Shown here: positions 9,849 to 19,362 of the stretch, in pieces
Layout of the letters: every line of letters starts with the position of its first letter
Numbering within the stretch: the stretch's first letter is position 1
DNA from: Myxococcales bacterium
GTDB lineage: Bacteria; Myxococcota_A; Polyangia; Haliangiales; Haliangiaceae
Reading direction: 5' to 3'
DNA: 64,000 nucleotides
Assembly: GCA_016706545.1 (NCBI GenBank)
Contig: JADJJK010000061.1
Span: 1 to 64,000 of the forward strand
Notes under the pieces: model-generated
The model's database searches: none
Told to the model about the DNA's origin: nothing
What the model saw: the letters and a program-made list of their open reading frames with translations, nothing else
Translations under genes and position numbers: made by a program

Positions 9849-11580
9849 CTACCAGGCCGCGCCGCTCGCGCGCTTGCCCGGCGAGGCCGACAACGTGGAC
9901 AGCGTACGGTGCAACACATACGCCGCGATGCTGCCGCCATCAGGGCTTCGATTCATGGACACCCCATCTTGGCCCGACAGCGTGGAGGTGTAGGTCACCG
10001 ACCCGATGATCGTCGACGCCCCGCTGCGCAAGGTGACCGAATCTCCGCTGTTGCCGAGCCCCAGCGAGCCCGTCGACGAGGCGACCGCGCTGGCGAGGCC
10101 CGCCGGGATGCCGGACGCGCCGCCAAAGACCACGATGGTGGCGCCGGGCGCAAGCGCGGTGCCCGGCGCGAAGACGTGACGCACCGAAGCGCCATCGGAC
10201 AAGGTCCAACCACCGAGGCTCGCGCTCGCCGTGCCGGTGTTGACCAGCTCGATGAACTCGCCGGCGGTGCTGCTGCCGGGCTCGTTGGCCAGGATCTCGT
10301 TGATGATCACGTCCGCGGTTCCACCGCCGCCCACCGCGATGGTGAAGGTGGAGTCGCTGACGTCGCTCGCGCCAGACACCACGTCGGTGATCCGCACCAT
10401 GCCCGTCGAAGTAGCCGTGACCGGCAGGGTCCAGGCGTAGCTTCCGCTCGCAGCCGGCGTGCTGGCGATGATCGTGGTCCAGGTGGTGCCGCCATCCAGC
10501 GTGGCCTCGAGCCGAACGCTGGTGACCGCGGAGGAGGTCCAGGTGATGTTCTGCACACCACCGCCCTGATACGTACCGCCGCCGTTGGGAGCCGTGATGG
10601 CGACCGTGGGCACGGGGTTGCCGCCGCCGAACGCATAGCGGCTGAGCACCGGATAGTGGTCGCTCGTCGTCGTACCGTAGCTCGCCAGGTACGCATCGAC
10701 GCGGTAGACCTCGGCGGAGGCCGCGACATACGTCGCCGCGACCTCGTTGCTGCCGAGGTGATGATCGATCGTATCGGCATAGCTCACCGTGGGAGATCGC
10801 GCGCCAGAGAGGGGCCTTGGTTGGCCCAGATAGCGCGCAGCATCGGCGACGAAGTTCTGATACGGCGAGGCCTTGCCGGTGGAGATCGACGTCCACATCA
10901 TCGTTCCAGTCGCCGATGACCCAGACCTTCTGCGTGGGATACGTCGAATCGAGATAAGACTTGAGCGCGTTCGAAGCATTGACCCGGCGCTGATAGCTGG
11001 TGCTGTCCGTGCAGCACTTGGGGTGCATGACGATCACCACCACGTCCTCGGTGCTCCCACCCAGCGTGACGCGCAGCCGGACCTCCAGGGGCGGCCGGCC
11101 CGCGAAGTCGGTGTTGCTGGCGGTCAAGATCACGGAGGCGCCGAGCACGCTCGCCACCGAGGACTTGTAGAGCAAGCCGACCTTCTGCTCGGCGTTGGAG
11201 AAGTCGCTGTAGTACGCCGGACCATTGACCACGCTCGCGTCGTTGGCCAGGAACCCCGCGTAGCCGGGGAGCTGCGCCTTGAGCGACGAGAACTGCGCGG
11301 TGCTGACGATCTCCTCGAGCCCCCAGATATCCAGATCCGCCCCGGCGATCACATCCCGCGCGTTGCCAAGTTGCAGCGCCTCGTCGCTCGGGCCGTTGGC
11401 GGTGTCACCAAACCACTCGAGGTTCCAGCTCCCGATGTCGAGCGTACTCGCCGTGCCCTTGGCCGGCACCACCACCGCTTGTTCAACGTGGTCCTCCTCT
11501 GTCAGTTCACAGGCTCCCTGAGAACCGAGCAAGAGCGCGACCGCTGCCATGGAACATCCTGCGTTGCGAAGTGACTTCAT
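9849..11580 (-). pseudogene. endonuclease/exonuclease/phosphatase plus lamin-tail-domain secreted protein, frameshifted
   Basis: The gene starts at ATG 11580 (Shine-Dalgarno AAGAGG) with a signal peptide ending LLLGSQGAC. The first frame encodes an EEP nuclease-like domain: IGSWNLEWFG, LDIWGLEEIVS, GLLYKSS, VVIVMHPKCC, VWVIGDWNDDVD. At about 10888-10893 the frame changes; removing one base joins it to VSISTGKASPYQNFVADA and then DHYPVLSRYAF, the expected end of the nuclease domain. The second frame continues with an Ig-like module and a lamin-tail domain (VIINEILANEPGSS, GEFIELVNTG, LGGWTLSDG), ending at 9849. As given the reading frame is broken; one inserted base explains it, either mutation or sequencing error. 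Confidence 0.85.
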
Positions 11581-11707
11581 CTCGTACCTCTTGGATTGCC
11601 AGCGTGGTTGACACCTCGACCGCGGCGGCCGGGCGCAGGAGCACCAGCAGGAGCCTCCGCGGTGACCACGAGGTTGAGGCAAAGCAACAAGTCAGAGAAA
11701 CAGCCGG

Positions 11708-11725
11708 CGCACGGTACACCGTGCG
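11708..11725. promoter_or_regulatory. 18-bp perfect palindrome, possible operator
   Basis: CGCACGGT-AC-ACCGTGCG, 8-bp arms with a 2-bp spacer, lies 128 bp upstream of the start of the nuclease/lamin-tail gene, in a 278-bp gap that otherwise contains only a doubled CTTTGGTCCG (about 11764-11785). The symmetry suits a dimeric regulator. No regulator is known for it. Confidence 0.45.
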
Positions 11726-11858
11726 TCGCCGAGACTGAAGGTCTGTCGTCTCGATGGCGCGTCGCTTTGGTCCGCTTTGGTCCGGACATCGGACGACGCG
11801 CTCATGCGCTGTTCGATTCTTGCGCAATCCAAGGACGCGCCCGCGCGACAGCGCAGGT

Positions 11859-12452
11859 TCAGGACAGCTTCTGCGCTACTACCTGGACCACCGAGCTTGT
11901 GCCGTGGTGGTGCGCGCCTTCGTGGATCTCGCGCTCGAGCTCGGCGCCGTGCAGAAACGACAGGCCGTCCAGCTCGTGGCGCAACCCCGCGAGCGTCATG
12001 CAGAGCTGAGGATCTCGCGGCCCGCCGGTGCCGCGCGCCACCTGCGCAGGCGTGTAGGCTTCCAGCAGGAAGATGCCGCCCGGCGTCAGTGCCTGGACGG
12101 CCGCGGCGTGAACGCGCTGGCGCAGCGGCGGCGGCAGGTGCGCGAAGATGGAGACGATGACGTCCCACGGCTCAGCGGCGACATCGTAGGCCGCCAGATC
12201 GCTGACCACCGTGCGCAGCGCGGTCTTGCGCTCGGCCGCCAGCGCCGACGCCTTGGCCAACCCCACCGCAGATCCATCGACGCTGGTGACCGCGAACCCG
12301 CGCGCGGCCAGCCACACGCCGTTTCGGCCCTCGCCGGCGCACAGCTCCAGCACTCGCCCACCAGCGGGCAAGCGCCCGACTTGCTGCACGAGAAAATCAT
12401 TGGGCTCGACGCCATAGGCATAGCCAGGCTCCGCGTAACGCTCGTTCCACAT
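11859..12452 (-). CDS. class I SAM-dependent methyltransferase (TehB-like)
   Basis: 197 residues from ATG 12452 (MWNERYAEPGYAYGVEPNDF). Motif I is VLELCAGEGRNGVWLA, acidic loop VTSVDGS, then DVIVSIFAHLPP and GGIFLLEAYTP, matching the small TehB/thiopurine-type methyltransferases encoded by WNERY-starting proteins. The C-terminus contains an HEGAHHHG cluster. Such proteins methylate small molecules; the substrate is unknown. It lies downstream of the cytochrome-rhodanese gene in the same direction, separated by 125 bp that includes a tandem duplication. Confidence 0.88.
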   Translation of the reverse strand: MWNERYAEPGYAYGVEPNDFLVQQVGRLPAGGRVLELCAGEGRNGVWLAARGFAVTSVDGSAVGLAKASALAAERKTALRTVVSDLAAYDVAAEPWDVIVSIFAHLPPPLRQRVHAAAVQALTPGGIFLLEAYTPAQVARGTGGPRDPQLCMTLAGLRHELDGLSFLHGAELEREIHEGAHHHGTSSVVQVVAQKLS

Positions 12453-12518
12453 GAGCGGCAGTGTGCCACAAGCCAGCGGCGACGCTCTTCGCGCCAGCGC
12501 AGGCGCCGCGGCGCGCGG

Positions 12519-12584
12519 CCGGGCGCCCACGGCAGGCCCGAGCCTCAGTGACCGGGCGCCCACGGCAGGCCCGAGCCTCAGTGG
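12519..12584. repeat. 33-bp tandem duplication covering a stop codon
   Basis: Two copies of a 33-bp unit beginning CCGGGCGCCCACGGCAGG (12519-12551 and 12552-12584) differ only in the last base. The second copy contains the TGA (12578-12580, minus strand) of the cytochrome-rhodanese gene, so the gene end has been duplicated downstream. Confidence 0.9.
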
Positions 12585-13825
12585 CCGTGCGACGAGTGGT
12601 CGTGGCCGTCGTGCCCGGCCGGCGCCTTGACCTCCGGCCGGTAGCCGCCTGGCGGATCTACCATCGGGTAGCCTTGCTGGCGCCAGAAGGTGATGCCCTC
12701 GTCGATGACGGCGGTGTTGGGGTATCCGCGGCGGCGCAGCTCGTCCACCACCTCGCCAGAGGCATGGTGCGGGCAAGCGCAATAGGCGAGGACCCACGTC
12801 CCGTCCTTGGGCACCTCCTCGAGGCGGCGCATGTCGTAGTACGGCATGGAGACGGCGCCGGGGATATGGCCCAGCATCCAGTCCGACGCGGCGCGCGCGT
12901 CGAGGATCACCAACCGACGCTTGGCCTTGAACGCCGCCGCCACGTCCGCCGCGGACGCGAAGCGGCCGTCCCGGAGCTTGAGCTGCGCCGGCTTGCCCTT
13001 GGGGTTTATCACCATCGGCTCCTTGCCGGTGGGCGCCTCCAGCGCGGAGGCAGGCCGCGGCGACTCGAACGTGCGCAGGTAGGCGATCACGTCGTCGATC
13101 TGCTGCTGCTTGAGCTTGCCCTCGAAGGGCTCCATCGGCGTGCCGGGGCGGCCCTTGCGGATGGCGTAGTCGAGAAACGAGTTGGTGGCCGCCTGCAAGA
13201 ACTCTGGCAGGTCGAGCCGCGGCGAGCTGCGCTTGGGCCCATCGCCGTGGCACTTCTGGCAGTGCTGCGCGAACACTGGCTTGCCGGCCGCCGCGTTGCC
13301 GGTGGCCACCGCCAGCAGCGGCTCCGCGGCCGGCCCCTTGGAGCGCAGGAACGCGACGACCTGCTGCACCTGGACATCGTTGAGAGGACCTCCGTATGCT
13401 GCACCGTACGGCGCCATCGGCGTGCCCGGGCGCCCGCGCGCGATTCCGGAAGCCAAGAACTGGTCGGTGGCGCTGCGCAGGAAGGTGTCCGACACCAGCG
13501 AGGGAGCGTTGTCGGCGATGTAGCCCTTGGCCTCCGGGCCATGGCACAGCGCGCAGTACTTGGCGTACAGCACCGCGCCAGCCTCGGCCGCGGACACGGG
13601 CGCTGGGGCCGGCACCGGCGCGGGCGTCGACGCCCCTGGCGAGATGGTGCTGGGACGCGGCGCAGGCGAGGGCGAGAGCTGAGCCGCGGCGCCGCCTGGG
13701 CGGTTGGCGCTCTTGCCAGCGTCACAGCTCCCGAGCACGGCGAAGCTGGCGAGGACCAGACCGAGGGCGCGCGGCTGCCATACCAAAGGCGCAGAGCGCC
13801 ACGAGCTAGATCTGAGAGAAACCAC
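12578..13825 (-). CDS. dihaem cytochrome c fused to a rhodanese domain, lipoprotein
   Basis: 415 residues, GTG start. Signal with lipobox VLGSC (lipid-modified C34), a Pro/Ala linker to about 80, cytochrome c domain 1 with CALCH (91-95) and M137, domain 2 with CQKCH (189-193) and M231; each domain has the same GRPGTPM motif carrying the likely axial Met. Residues about 285-390 are rhodanese-like: VILDARAASDWMLGHIPGAVSMPY, then AYCACPHHASGE with C349 at the usual catalytic position, and GYPNTAVIDEG. The His-rich end (GHDGHDHSSHGH) may bind metal. It probably sits on the outer side of a membrane and couples electron transfer to sulfur or sulfane handling, but the pairing is an inference. Confidence 0.88.
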   Translation of the reverse strand: MVSLRSSSWRSAPLVWQPRALGLVLASFAVLGSCDAGKSANRPGGAAAQLSPSPAPRPSTISPGASTPAPVPAPAPVSAAEAGAVLYAKYCALCHGPEAKGYIADNAPSLVSDTFLRSATDQFLASGIARGRPGTPMAPYGAAYGGPLNDVQVQQVVAFLRSKGPAAEPLLAVATGNAAAGKPVFAQHCQKCHGDGPKRSSPRLDLPEFLQAATNSFLDYAIRKGRPGTPMEPFEGKLKQQQIDDVIAYLRTFESPRPASALEAPTGKEPMVINPKGKPAQLKLRDGRFASAADVAAAFKAKRRLVILDARAASDWMLGHIPGAVSMPYYDMRRLEEVPKDGTWVLAYCACPHHASGEVVDELRRRGYPNTAVIDEGITFWRQQGYPMVDPPGGYRPEVKAPAGHDGHDHSSHGH

Positions 13826-13905
13826 GCCCTACTATGCCGCACCGAACATCGCTTGACCAGCCGTCGAGAAAGCGACGGCGCTGCGACGGCGGTCGTACGG
13901 AGCGA

Positions 13906-14265
13906 CTAGCGCCCGTGCGCAGACCAGCGCCCCTCGATCCACACGTAGCCGTTGCCGCGGCGCTGCCACTGGCCGGGGTGATACATGTGGCGCGCGCGCT
14001 CACGCTCCCAGTGACCATCGATCCAGATCCACTGGTTGCCACGCCAATCCCAGCGGCCTTGCACCCAGAAGAAGCCAGATCGCGGTTGCACCTGAACATA
14101 GCGCGGCGGAGGAGGCTCGCTCTGCACCACCACGACGCCCACCGGCGCGGGATCCACCACGACCACCGCGGGCCGCACGCGAACGTGACCGCGAGTGCGC
14201 ACCACGCAGCCCGAGACCGCGCTCATCAAACCAACGATCAAAACAGCGGAAGCGAAGCGACGCAT
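13906..14265 (-). CDS. small lipoprotein with WxxGxW-type repeats
   Basis: 119 residues from ATG 14265; the longer frame upstream is not supported. MRRFASAVLIVGLMSAVSGC is a lipoprotein signal (lipobox VSGC). After a Val/Pro-rich stretch the rest is built from four Trp-rich repeats: GFFWVQGRWDWRG, QWIWIDGHWERER, YHPGQWQRRG, YVWIEGRWSAHG, resembling the YXWGXW/WXXGXW repeat family of proteobacterial outer-membrane lipoproteins. Function unknown. No neighbour on the same transcript is obvious. Confidence 0.8.
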   Translation of the reverse strand: MRRFASAVLIVGLMSAVSGCVVRTRGHVRVRPAVVVVDPAPVGVVVVQSEPPPPRYVQVQPRSGFFWVQGRWDWRGNQWIWIDGHWERERARHMYHPGQWQRRGNGYVWIEGRWSAHGR

Positions 14266-14618
14266 AGGATGACTCCATCTTGGGCTGCGGACTTGTATCC
14301 GGTTGCCCAGGCTGACCTTGAGAATCTCGGACAGTCCCAAAGAATTGCAAGCGCCAGGCCACGTCCGCTCGAGCCGCGCCGTGCGCAGCGCTCGCGCAGC
14401 GCGCGCCTCCGCGCGGCCAAGGCGCCGCCGCGCAAGCCAGTTACCCCCGCGTATCAACCCAGCTTTTTGCAGGTCCGGACACGCCACGCCCCTGCGCCAG
14501 CGCCGGGGCGCCGTGAACGTCGCGGCGTATCCCCCGTGCGACACCACCACAGGCGCGCTGGCGGCGAAGCTCCCAACTCAGCGCCGCGACAGAGAGACAG
14601 GCGAAAGACGCCCAGCAG
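14266..14618. other. 353-bp gap without a gene
   Basis: Lies between the small lipoprotein start and the multihaem cytochrome stop. I see no ORF with protein-like composition and no repeat or terminator. It presumably holds the promoter of the lipoprotein gene. Confidence 0.5.
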
Positions 14619-15902
14619 TCAGCGCACGGGCGGAGCTGGCGCGGCCCCGGCGACCGGGGGCAGCGCACACGCGGGAAGTTCCGAGAAGAGCAAGCGCTGG
14701 TGCAGGATCTGCGCGGTGACCGGCTCGCCAGGCGAACGTCCGGCGCGCGGCACCTCATCGACCGTATAGACGTAGGTCACCTCCAAATTGATTGGCTCCT
14801 CGGGGGCCGGTGGCGCCGCGGCGAGGATCGACAGGGCCGGGTCTTCGAAAGCTGGCGCGGCCGGCGCCTCGCTCGCGTCGAGCGACGTCACTGGCACCGT
14901 GAAGCGCCGCCGCTGGCCCGGGCTCAGGCTGGAGTCCCAGATGGTCTCCTTGCCTCCATCCGACGCGGGCCGGAAGCGCCGGCCAAAGAAGGCCTCGAAG
15001 GTGGACTCTGGCGCGGTGGAGCGCCACACCCGCGCCAGCAGGTGGCGGTGGATGTCGCCGGTGGGCACTCGATGTCCCGCTCCCACGTTGGCCACCTCCA
15101 CGATCACGTCGGCGTCCTTGCGGCACCAGGTGGCGACGATGGCGCGCTGGAGCATGCCCAGATCGTGGCCGCCCCGGAAGGCGTGGCCATGCCGCGAGCC
15201 GTGGCAGGTCAGGCAACCGCGCGGCGCCTCGGCGCGCGGGCCGGCGAGGAACTCCGCCACGGTGGACTGCATCGGGTGTTCGCTCATCCGCACCGCGACG
15301 CCGTCCTTGGGCCGCAGCACCGGGAACGTGAACTGATGGCAATCCGCGCACATCTGCGGGCTGCCGAACGTGGGATCCTCTACCGTCTGGTGCGGCGAGC
15401 CAGCCTGGCGTCGACGACTGACCAGCGCGCCGGCGCGCACGTGGCAGGCCGCGCAAGACACGCCCTGGTTCGCCAGCGTCACGTCACCCTGGACGAGCCC
15501 CGCCTGCTGCGCGGTGAGCGGCGCGTGGCAGTTGATGCACCAGGCGCGCGGCTGCGCCGAGAACTCGCGCTGGAAGATGCCGTTGGTCCACGCCAGCCCG
15601 TGCCGGCTGGTGGCCCACTCTGCGTGCTCGTCGCCGTGGCAGAGGCTGCACTCCTGCGCATCCAGGAGCGCGAGCTGCGTCGTCCCTGGATCGATGGGCT
15701 CCTGCCCGCCAGGGGCTCTCACCTTCCAGGCCGGCTGCGTCTGCGTCACTGGCGAGGCGGCGGCGGCGGGCACCGGCGCGCCCGCGGGATGGCCACACGC
15801 CGCCAGGATGGCGAGCCCCCCGATCGCCGTCAGCGCAACAGCGCGCCCCACCCACCGCCCACCGCTGCCAGCGCGACGCCAGGTGTCGGCCGGGCAGCTC
15901 AC
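14619..15902 (-). CDS. pentahaem cytochrome c lipoprotein
   Basis: 427 residues, GTG start overlapping the upstream stop (GTGA). Lipobox ILAAC (C36). Five CXXCH haem sites: 85-89 CSLCH, 122-126 CINCH, 150-154 CAACH, 185-189 CADCH, 230-234 CLTCH; the second half (240-427) has no haem motif and looks beta-rich. The haem domain resembles the cytochrome c-554/multihaem-lyase type (WATSRHGLAWTNGIFQREF, NCHAPLT). Likely an extracytoplasmic electron carrier or oxidoreductase. The overlap with the preceding glycan-binding-like gene means translational coupling, so the two probably act together at the cell surface. Confidence 0.9.
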   Translation of the reverse strand: MSCPADTWRRAGSGGRWVGRAVALTAIGGLAILAACGHPAGAPVPAAAASPVTQTQPAWKVRAPGGQEPIDPGTTQLALLDAQECSLCHGDEHAEWATSRHGLAWTNGIFQREFSAQPRAWCINCHAPLTAQQAGLVQGDVTLANQGVSCAACHVRAGALVSRRRQAGSPHQTVEDPTFGSPQMCADCHQFTFPVLRPKDGVAVRMSEHPMQSTVAEFLAGPRAEAPRGCLTCHGSRHGHAFRGGHDLGMLQRAIVATWCRKDADVIVEVANVGAGHRVPTGDIHRHLLARVWRSTAPESTFEAFFGRRFRPASDGGKETIWDSSLSPGQRRRFTVPVTSLDASEAPAAPAFEDPALSILAAAPPAPEEPINLEVTYVYTVDEVPRAGRSPGEPVTAQILHQRLLFSELPACALPPVAGAAPAPPVR

Positions 15903-17329
15903 TTCTGCGCGAGCTGCCCCTTGACCAGCTCCACCGTCGAGTCTGACTGCATGGATCTCCCACCCGCGATCTTGCCGCCCGCCTCCCAGCGATAGGCGTC
16001 CACGTAGCCCACCCCCGCCACCAGCAGGAGCTTGCCATCCTTGCCAAACACCATGAGCTGATCGGCCCGGACCGTGACTGTGCCTTCACGGCCCTCGTAC
16101 TCGCCGCACCGGGACACCAGCAGCCCGACCACGCGATCGGGCGCGGTGGCCTCGCTGGCCTTGGCGCGCTTGACCCAGGCCGCGTCACGGCAAGCCTTGC
16201 CCCACGCATCCTCGCGGTACGCCGCCACGCCGCGGCCCTTCTGATCGAGCACGCGCAGCTTGTCGGCGGAGAACGCCGAGACGTGGCCCAGCAGCGGCAA
16301 GCGCAGCACGCCCTCTTGCGCGTAGCCCTCGGCCGCGGCGCCGAGGTCCGTCTCCACGAAGCCATCCACCGCCGGCAGCGAGGTGGTGTCGACCGGCGAC
16401 ACCTGCGCCGGCGTCATGACCTCCAGATCGGCCGCCAGCTCCAACGCGATGGCCAGCGCCTCGCGCCATGGCGCGAACCCCGGATCGGCCGCGGCCATGT
16501 GCAAGATGCCCTCGAGCCCACCGTCCCGCTCCTTCTGTTCCTTGCGGACCGCCCCGTCGAGCTCCTGCGGGATCGCCCGGTACGAGCTGTGCAGCGGAAG
16601 CTCGCCGGCGCGCCCGGCCTTGAAGAGCTTGGCCGCCGCCAGCCGGGCCTTGCGCCAGTCGAGCAGGTTCTGGCGCTTGCTCTTCTCGAACGCGGGGTTG
16701 TCGCGGGTGAGCGAGGTGGCGAACACCTGGATGTCCGAGATCACCAGATCGGCGTACTTGGTGCCCTCGTACACCGAGACGATGCCGAGCTCGATCTGCC
16801 GGATCACGGACGGGGCTTGCTCGATGACGACCTCTTGCCAGCCCAGCGAGTCGGTGAGCTTGATGGACAGCTCCTTGCCCGAGGGCAAGAGCTTCACCAC
16901 CACGTCCTTGGCGCGCGCGTTGGCCTTGTACAGCGCGCCAGACTTCTGATAGCCGTTGCGGATGCGCAGCCGCACCCGGCTGGTGTTCTCGAGCGGCGTC
17001 ACCCCCATGCGCAGCCACTGGCCAGCGCCGCTGCCATCGACGCCCTCCACCCAGCCCGTCTTCGGATCGTCGTCGCCGACGTAGTTGGGGTGATAGTTCT
17101 CCTGGAAGCGGTTCCAGTCGTTCCATAGAAACGAGCTGGCCTCGAAGGCATCGCTCCACAGGCGGCGCTCCACGGGTGGCGCCACGGGCAAGGCCTTGGG
17201 GGCCGCCTTGGAGGCGGTCTGGCCGCCGGGCACCGGCTGCGAGGCGGCCGGCGCGGCCAGGACGGCCCCCGCGCTGGCCGCGGTGAAGACGAGGGCCCAG
17301 GTGGCAGAGAGCAACAGGCGGCGCATCAT
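15899..17329 (-). CDS. secreted protein with NADase-type glycan-binding-like (discoidin-like) domain
   Basis: 476 residues from the ATGATG at 17329 with GGAG upstream. Signal peptide MMRRLLLSATWALVFTAASA. Residues about 55-190 (LWSDAFEASSFLWNDWNRFQ, ENYHPNYVGDDDPKTGWVEG, then GQWLRM and RIRNGYQKSGALY, ending DIQVFA) match the galactose-binding-like domain found next to NADases and in many myxobacterial secreted proteins. The remainder is unassigned. It is the first gene of a two-gene unit; its TGA overlaps the GTG of the pentahaem cytochrome. A glycan-anchoring role for the cytochrome is an inference. Confidence 0.8.
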   Translation of the reverse strand: MMRRLLLSATWALVFTAASAGAVLAAPAASQPVPGGQTASKAAPKALPVAPPVERRLWSDAFEASSFLWNDWNRFQENYHPNYVGDDDPKTGWVEGVDGSGAGQWLRMGVTPLENTSRVRLRIRNGYQKSGALYKANARAKDVVVKLLPSGKELSIKLTDSLGWQEVVIEQAPSVIRQIELGIVSVYEGTKYADLVISDIQVFATSLTRDNPAFEKSKRQNLLDWRKARLAAAKLFKAGRAGELPLHSSYRAIPQELDGAVRKEQKERDGGLEGILHMAAADPGFAPWREALAIALELAADLEVMTPAQVSPVDTTSLPAVDGFVETDLGAAAEGYAQEGVLRLPLLGHVSAFSADKLRVLDQKGRGVAAYREDAWGKACRDAAWVKRAKASEATAPDRVVGLLVSRCGEYEGREGTVTVRADQLMVFGKDGKLLLVAGVGYVDAYRWEAGGKIAGGRSMQSDSTVELVKGQLAQK

Positions 17330-17503
17330 GAGGGCTCCAGACGACAAAGGTGCAGCCATTATTGCACTGTAAAGGCGCCTGCGCTTGCCAGGATGCGGTG
17401 TCGCTGCGGCTGCCCTGGCCCTTGCGAGAAAGCCGGGCCCTCCCCGGTTGGGGGGCCCCCCTGGGTTCGACAACGCCGGCCGGCCACGGTACACCCGCGC
17501 AGC

Positions 17504-19330
17504 ATGAGCAGCGGCGGCGCGTATCTCGAGCCTGATGATCACGCCAGCGGCGCGGCGGTGCCTCGTCGCCGGCTAGGAGTGCTGTGGCGGCTGCGCGACC
17601 TGATGCGGCCGTATCGATGGCGCTTCGTGCTGGCGGTGACCACGCTGCTCGCCGCGTCCGGGCTGTCGCTCGTGTACCCGCAGGCCGCGCGCTACGCGAT
17701 CGACGTGGGCATGCGCGGCGACACCACGTCGCACCTGGACCTCATCGTGCTGGGCCTGTGCCTGGTGTTCATCGTCAACTCCGGACTCATCTGGCTCCGC
17801 CACTACAGCATGAGCTGGCTCGGCGAGCGCGTGGTCGCGGACCTCCGAGGTCTGGTGGTGGACCGCGTGATGACCCTGCCGCTCGCCTGGTTCCACGAGC
17901 GCCGCACCGGCGAGCTGGTCGGCCGGCTGTCCTCCGACGTGACCGTCGTCGAGGGCGTGGTCGGCAGCGAGCTCTCGCTGGCGCTGCGCAACGGCGTGCA
18001 GCTCGCGGGCGGGCTCATCTTGCTCTTCGTGATCGACGTCCGGCTGACGTTGATGATGCTGCTCGTGGTGCCGCCCATCGTCCTCTCCGCCATCTACTTT
18101 GGCGGCAAGCTGCGGCGGATGAGCCGACGGGTGCAGGACGAGCTGGCCAAGGTCTCGGGCCACGTGCAGGAAGCGGTGGGCGCGATCCAGACCGTGCAGT
18201 CCTTTGTCCGCGAGCAGCACGAGGCGAAGAAGTACCGGGCCGGCGTGGAGGAGGCCTTCCGGCGCACGATGGAGATGGTCCGCTGGCGCGCGTCCTTCTG
18301 GTCCACCACCACCGGCGCGACGTACATCGCGATCGCTGTGGTGATCTGGCTCGGCGGACGGGCGATGATCCGCGGCGAGCTGTCGGCAGGCGACCTGACC
18401 TCCTTTTTCCTCTACACCTTCATGGTGGCCGCGGCGCTGGGCGAGATGGCCGGGCTGTGGGCTGGGCTGCAGCGCGCCGCTGGCGCGACCGAGCGGCTGT
18501 TCGCGGTGATCGACACGGTCCCAGAGCTCCGGGATCCCGACGCGCCGGTGGCGCTGCCGCCCGGCAAGGGGGCGCTCGCCTTCGAGGGCGTGTCGTTCGC
18601 GTACCCGGCGCGCCCCGCCGCGCCGGTCCTGGCCGGCGTGGATCTCCAGGTGGCGCCCGGCGAGGTCGTCGCCCTCGTTGGCCCCTCTGGCGCAGGCAAG
18701 TCCACGATCCTGTCGCTCTTGTTTCGGTTCTATGACGTCTCGAGCGGGCGGGTGACCTTCGAGGGAGTGGACGTGCGCCAGCTCCGCCTGGCCGAGCTGC
18801 GGCACGCGCTGGCGATGGTGGCGCAGGAGCCGGTGCTGTTCTCCGGCACCCTGCGCGACAACATCGCCTATGGCTGCGCGGACGCCACCGCCGCGCAGAT
18901 CGAGGCCGCCGCCCGCGACGCCAACGCGCATGACTTCATCACCGCGTTCCCCGAGGGCTACGACACGGTGATCGGCGAACGCGGCACCAAGCTGTCCGGA
19001 GGGCAGAAGCAGCGGGTCGCCATCGCCCGCGCGCTCCTGGCCAACCCGCGCGTGCTGATCCTCGACGAGGCGACCTCCAACCTCGACGCCGAGAGCGAGG
19101 CCGCCGTGCAGGCCGCGCTGGCGCGCCTGATGAAGGGCCGCACCACCATCGTGGTGGCGCATCGCCTGAGCACGGTCCGCGACGCCAACCGCATCCTGGT
19201 GGTCGACGGCGCCGGCATCGCCGAGCAGGGCACCCACGACGCCTTGATGGCCAAGGACGGCGTGTACCGCCGGCTGGTGGAGCACCAGCTCATCGGCGAA
19301 GAGCGCGTCGCCACGGCCTCGGCCGGCTGA
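17504..19330 (+). CDS. ABC exporter, fused permease and ATPase (MsbA-like)
   Basis: 608 residues from ATG 17504. The N-terminal half is a six-helix exporter domain (start LWRLRDLMRPYRWRFVLAVT). ATPase half: Walker A GPSGAGKST at 393-401, Q-loop region AMVAQEPVLFSGTLRDNIAYG, signature LSGGQKQ from 497, Walker B VLILDEATSNLD near 520, and the H-loop AHRLS. Such half-transporters work as homodimers and export lipids or hydrophobic compounds. The upstream 100 bp carry a G/C-rich hairpin-prone sequence but no obvious promoter. It converges with the GT2 gene. Confidence 0.95.
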   Translation: MSSGGAYLEPDDHASGAAVPRRRLGVLWRLRDLMRPYRWRFVLAVTTLLAASGLSLVYPQAARYAIDVGMRGDTTSHLDLIVLGLCLVFIVNSGLIWLRHYSMSWLGERVVADLRGLVVDRVMTLPLAWFHERRTGELVGRLSSDVTVVEGVVGSELSLALRNGVQLAGGLILLFVIDVRLTLMMLLVVPPIVLSAIYFGGKLRRMSRRVQDELAKVSGHVQEAVGAIQTVQSFVREQHEAKKYRAGVEEAFRRTMEMVRWRASFWSTTTGATYIAIAVVIWLGGRAMIRGELSAGDLTSFFLYTFMVAAALGEMAGLWAGLQRAAGATERLFAVIDTVPELRDPDAPVALPPGKGALAFEGVSFAYPARPAAPVLAGVDLQVAPGEVVALVGPSGAGKSTILSLLFRFYDVSSGRVTFEGVDVRQLRLAELRHALAMVAQEPVLFSGTLRDNIAYGCADATAAQIEAAARDANAHDFITAFPEGYDTVIGERGTKLSGGQKQRVAIARALLANPRVLILDEATSNLDAESEAAVQAALARLMKGRTTIVVAHRLSTVRDANRILVVDGAGIAEQGTHDALMAKDGVYRRLVEHQLIGEERVATASAG

Positions 19331-19362
19331 TCCTGACCGCACCAGCCGAGCGGATGCCTGGG

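Noticed and set aside
17393..17503. tRNA-like GGTTCGA sequence near 17462
   Set aside because: No cloverleaf arms or acceptor stem could be built around it.
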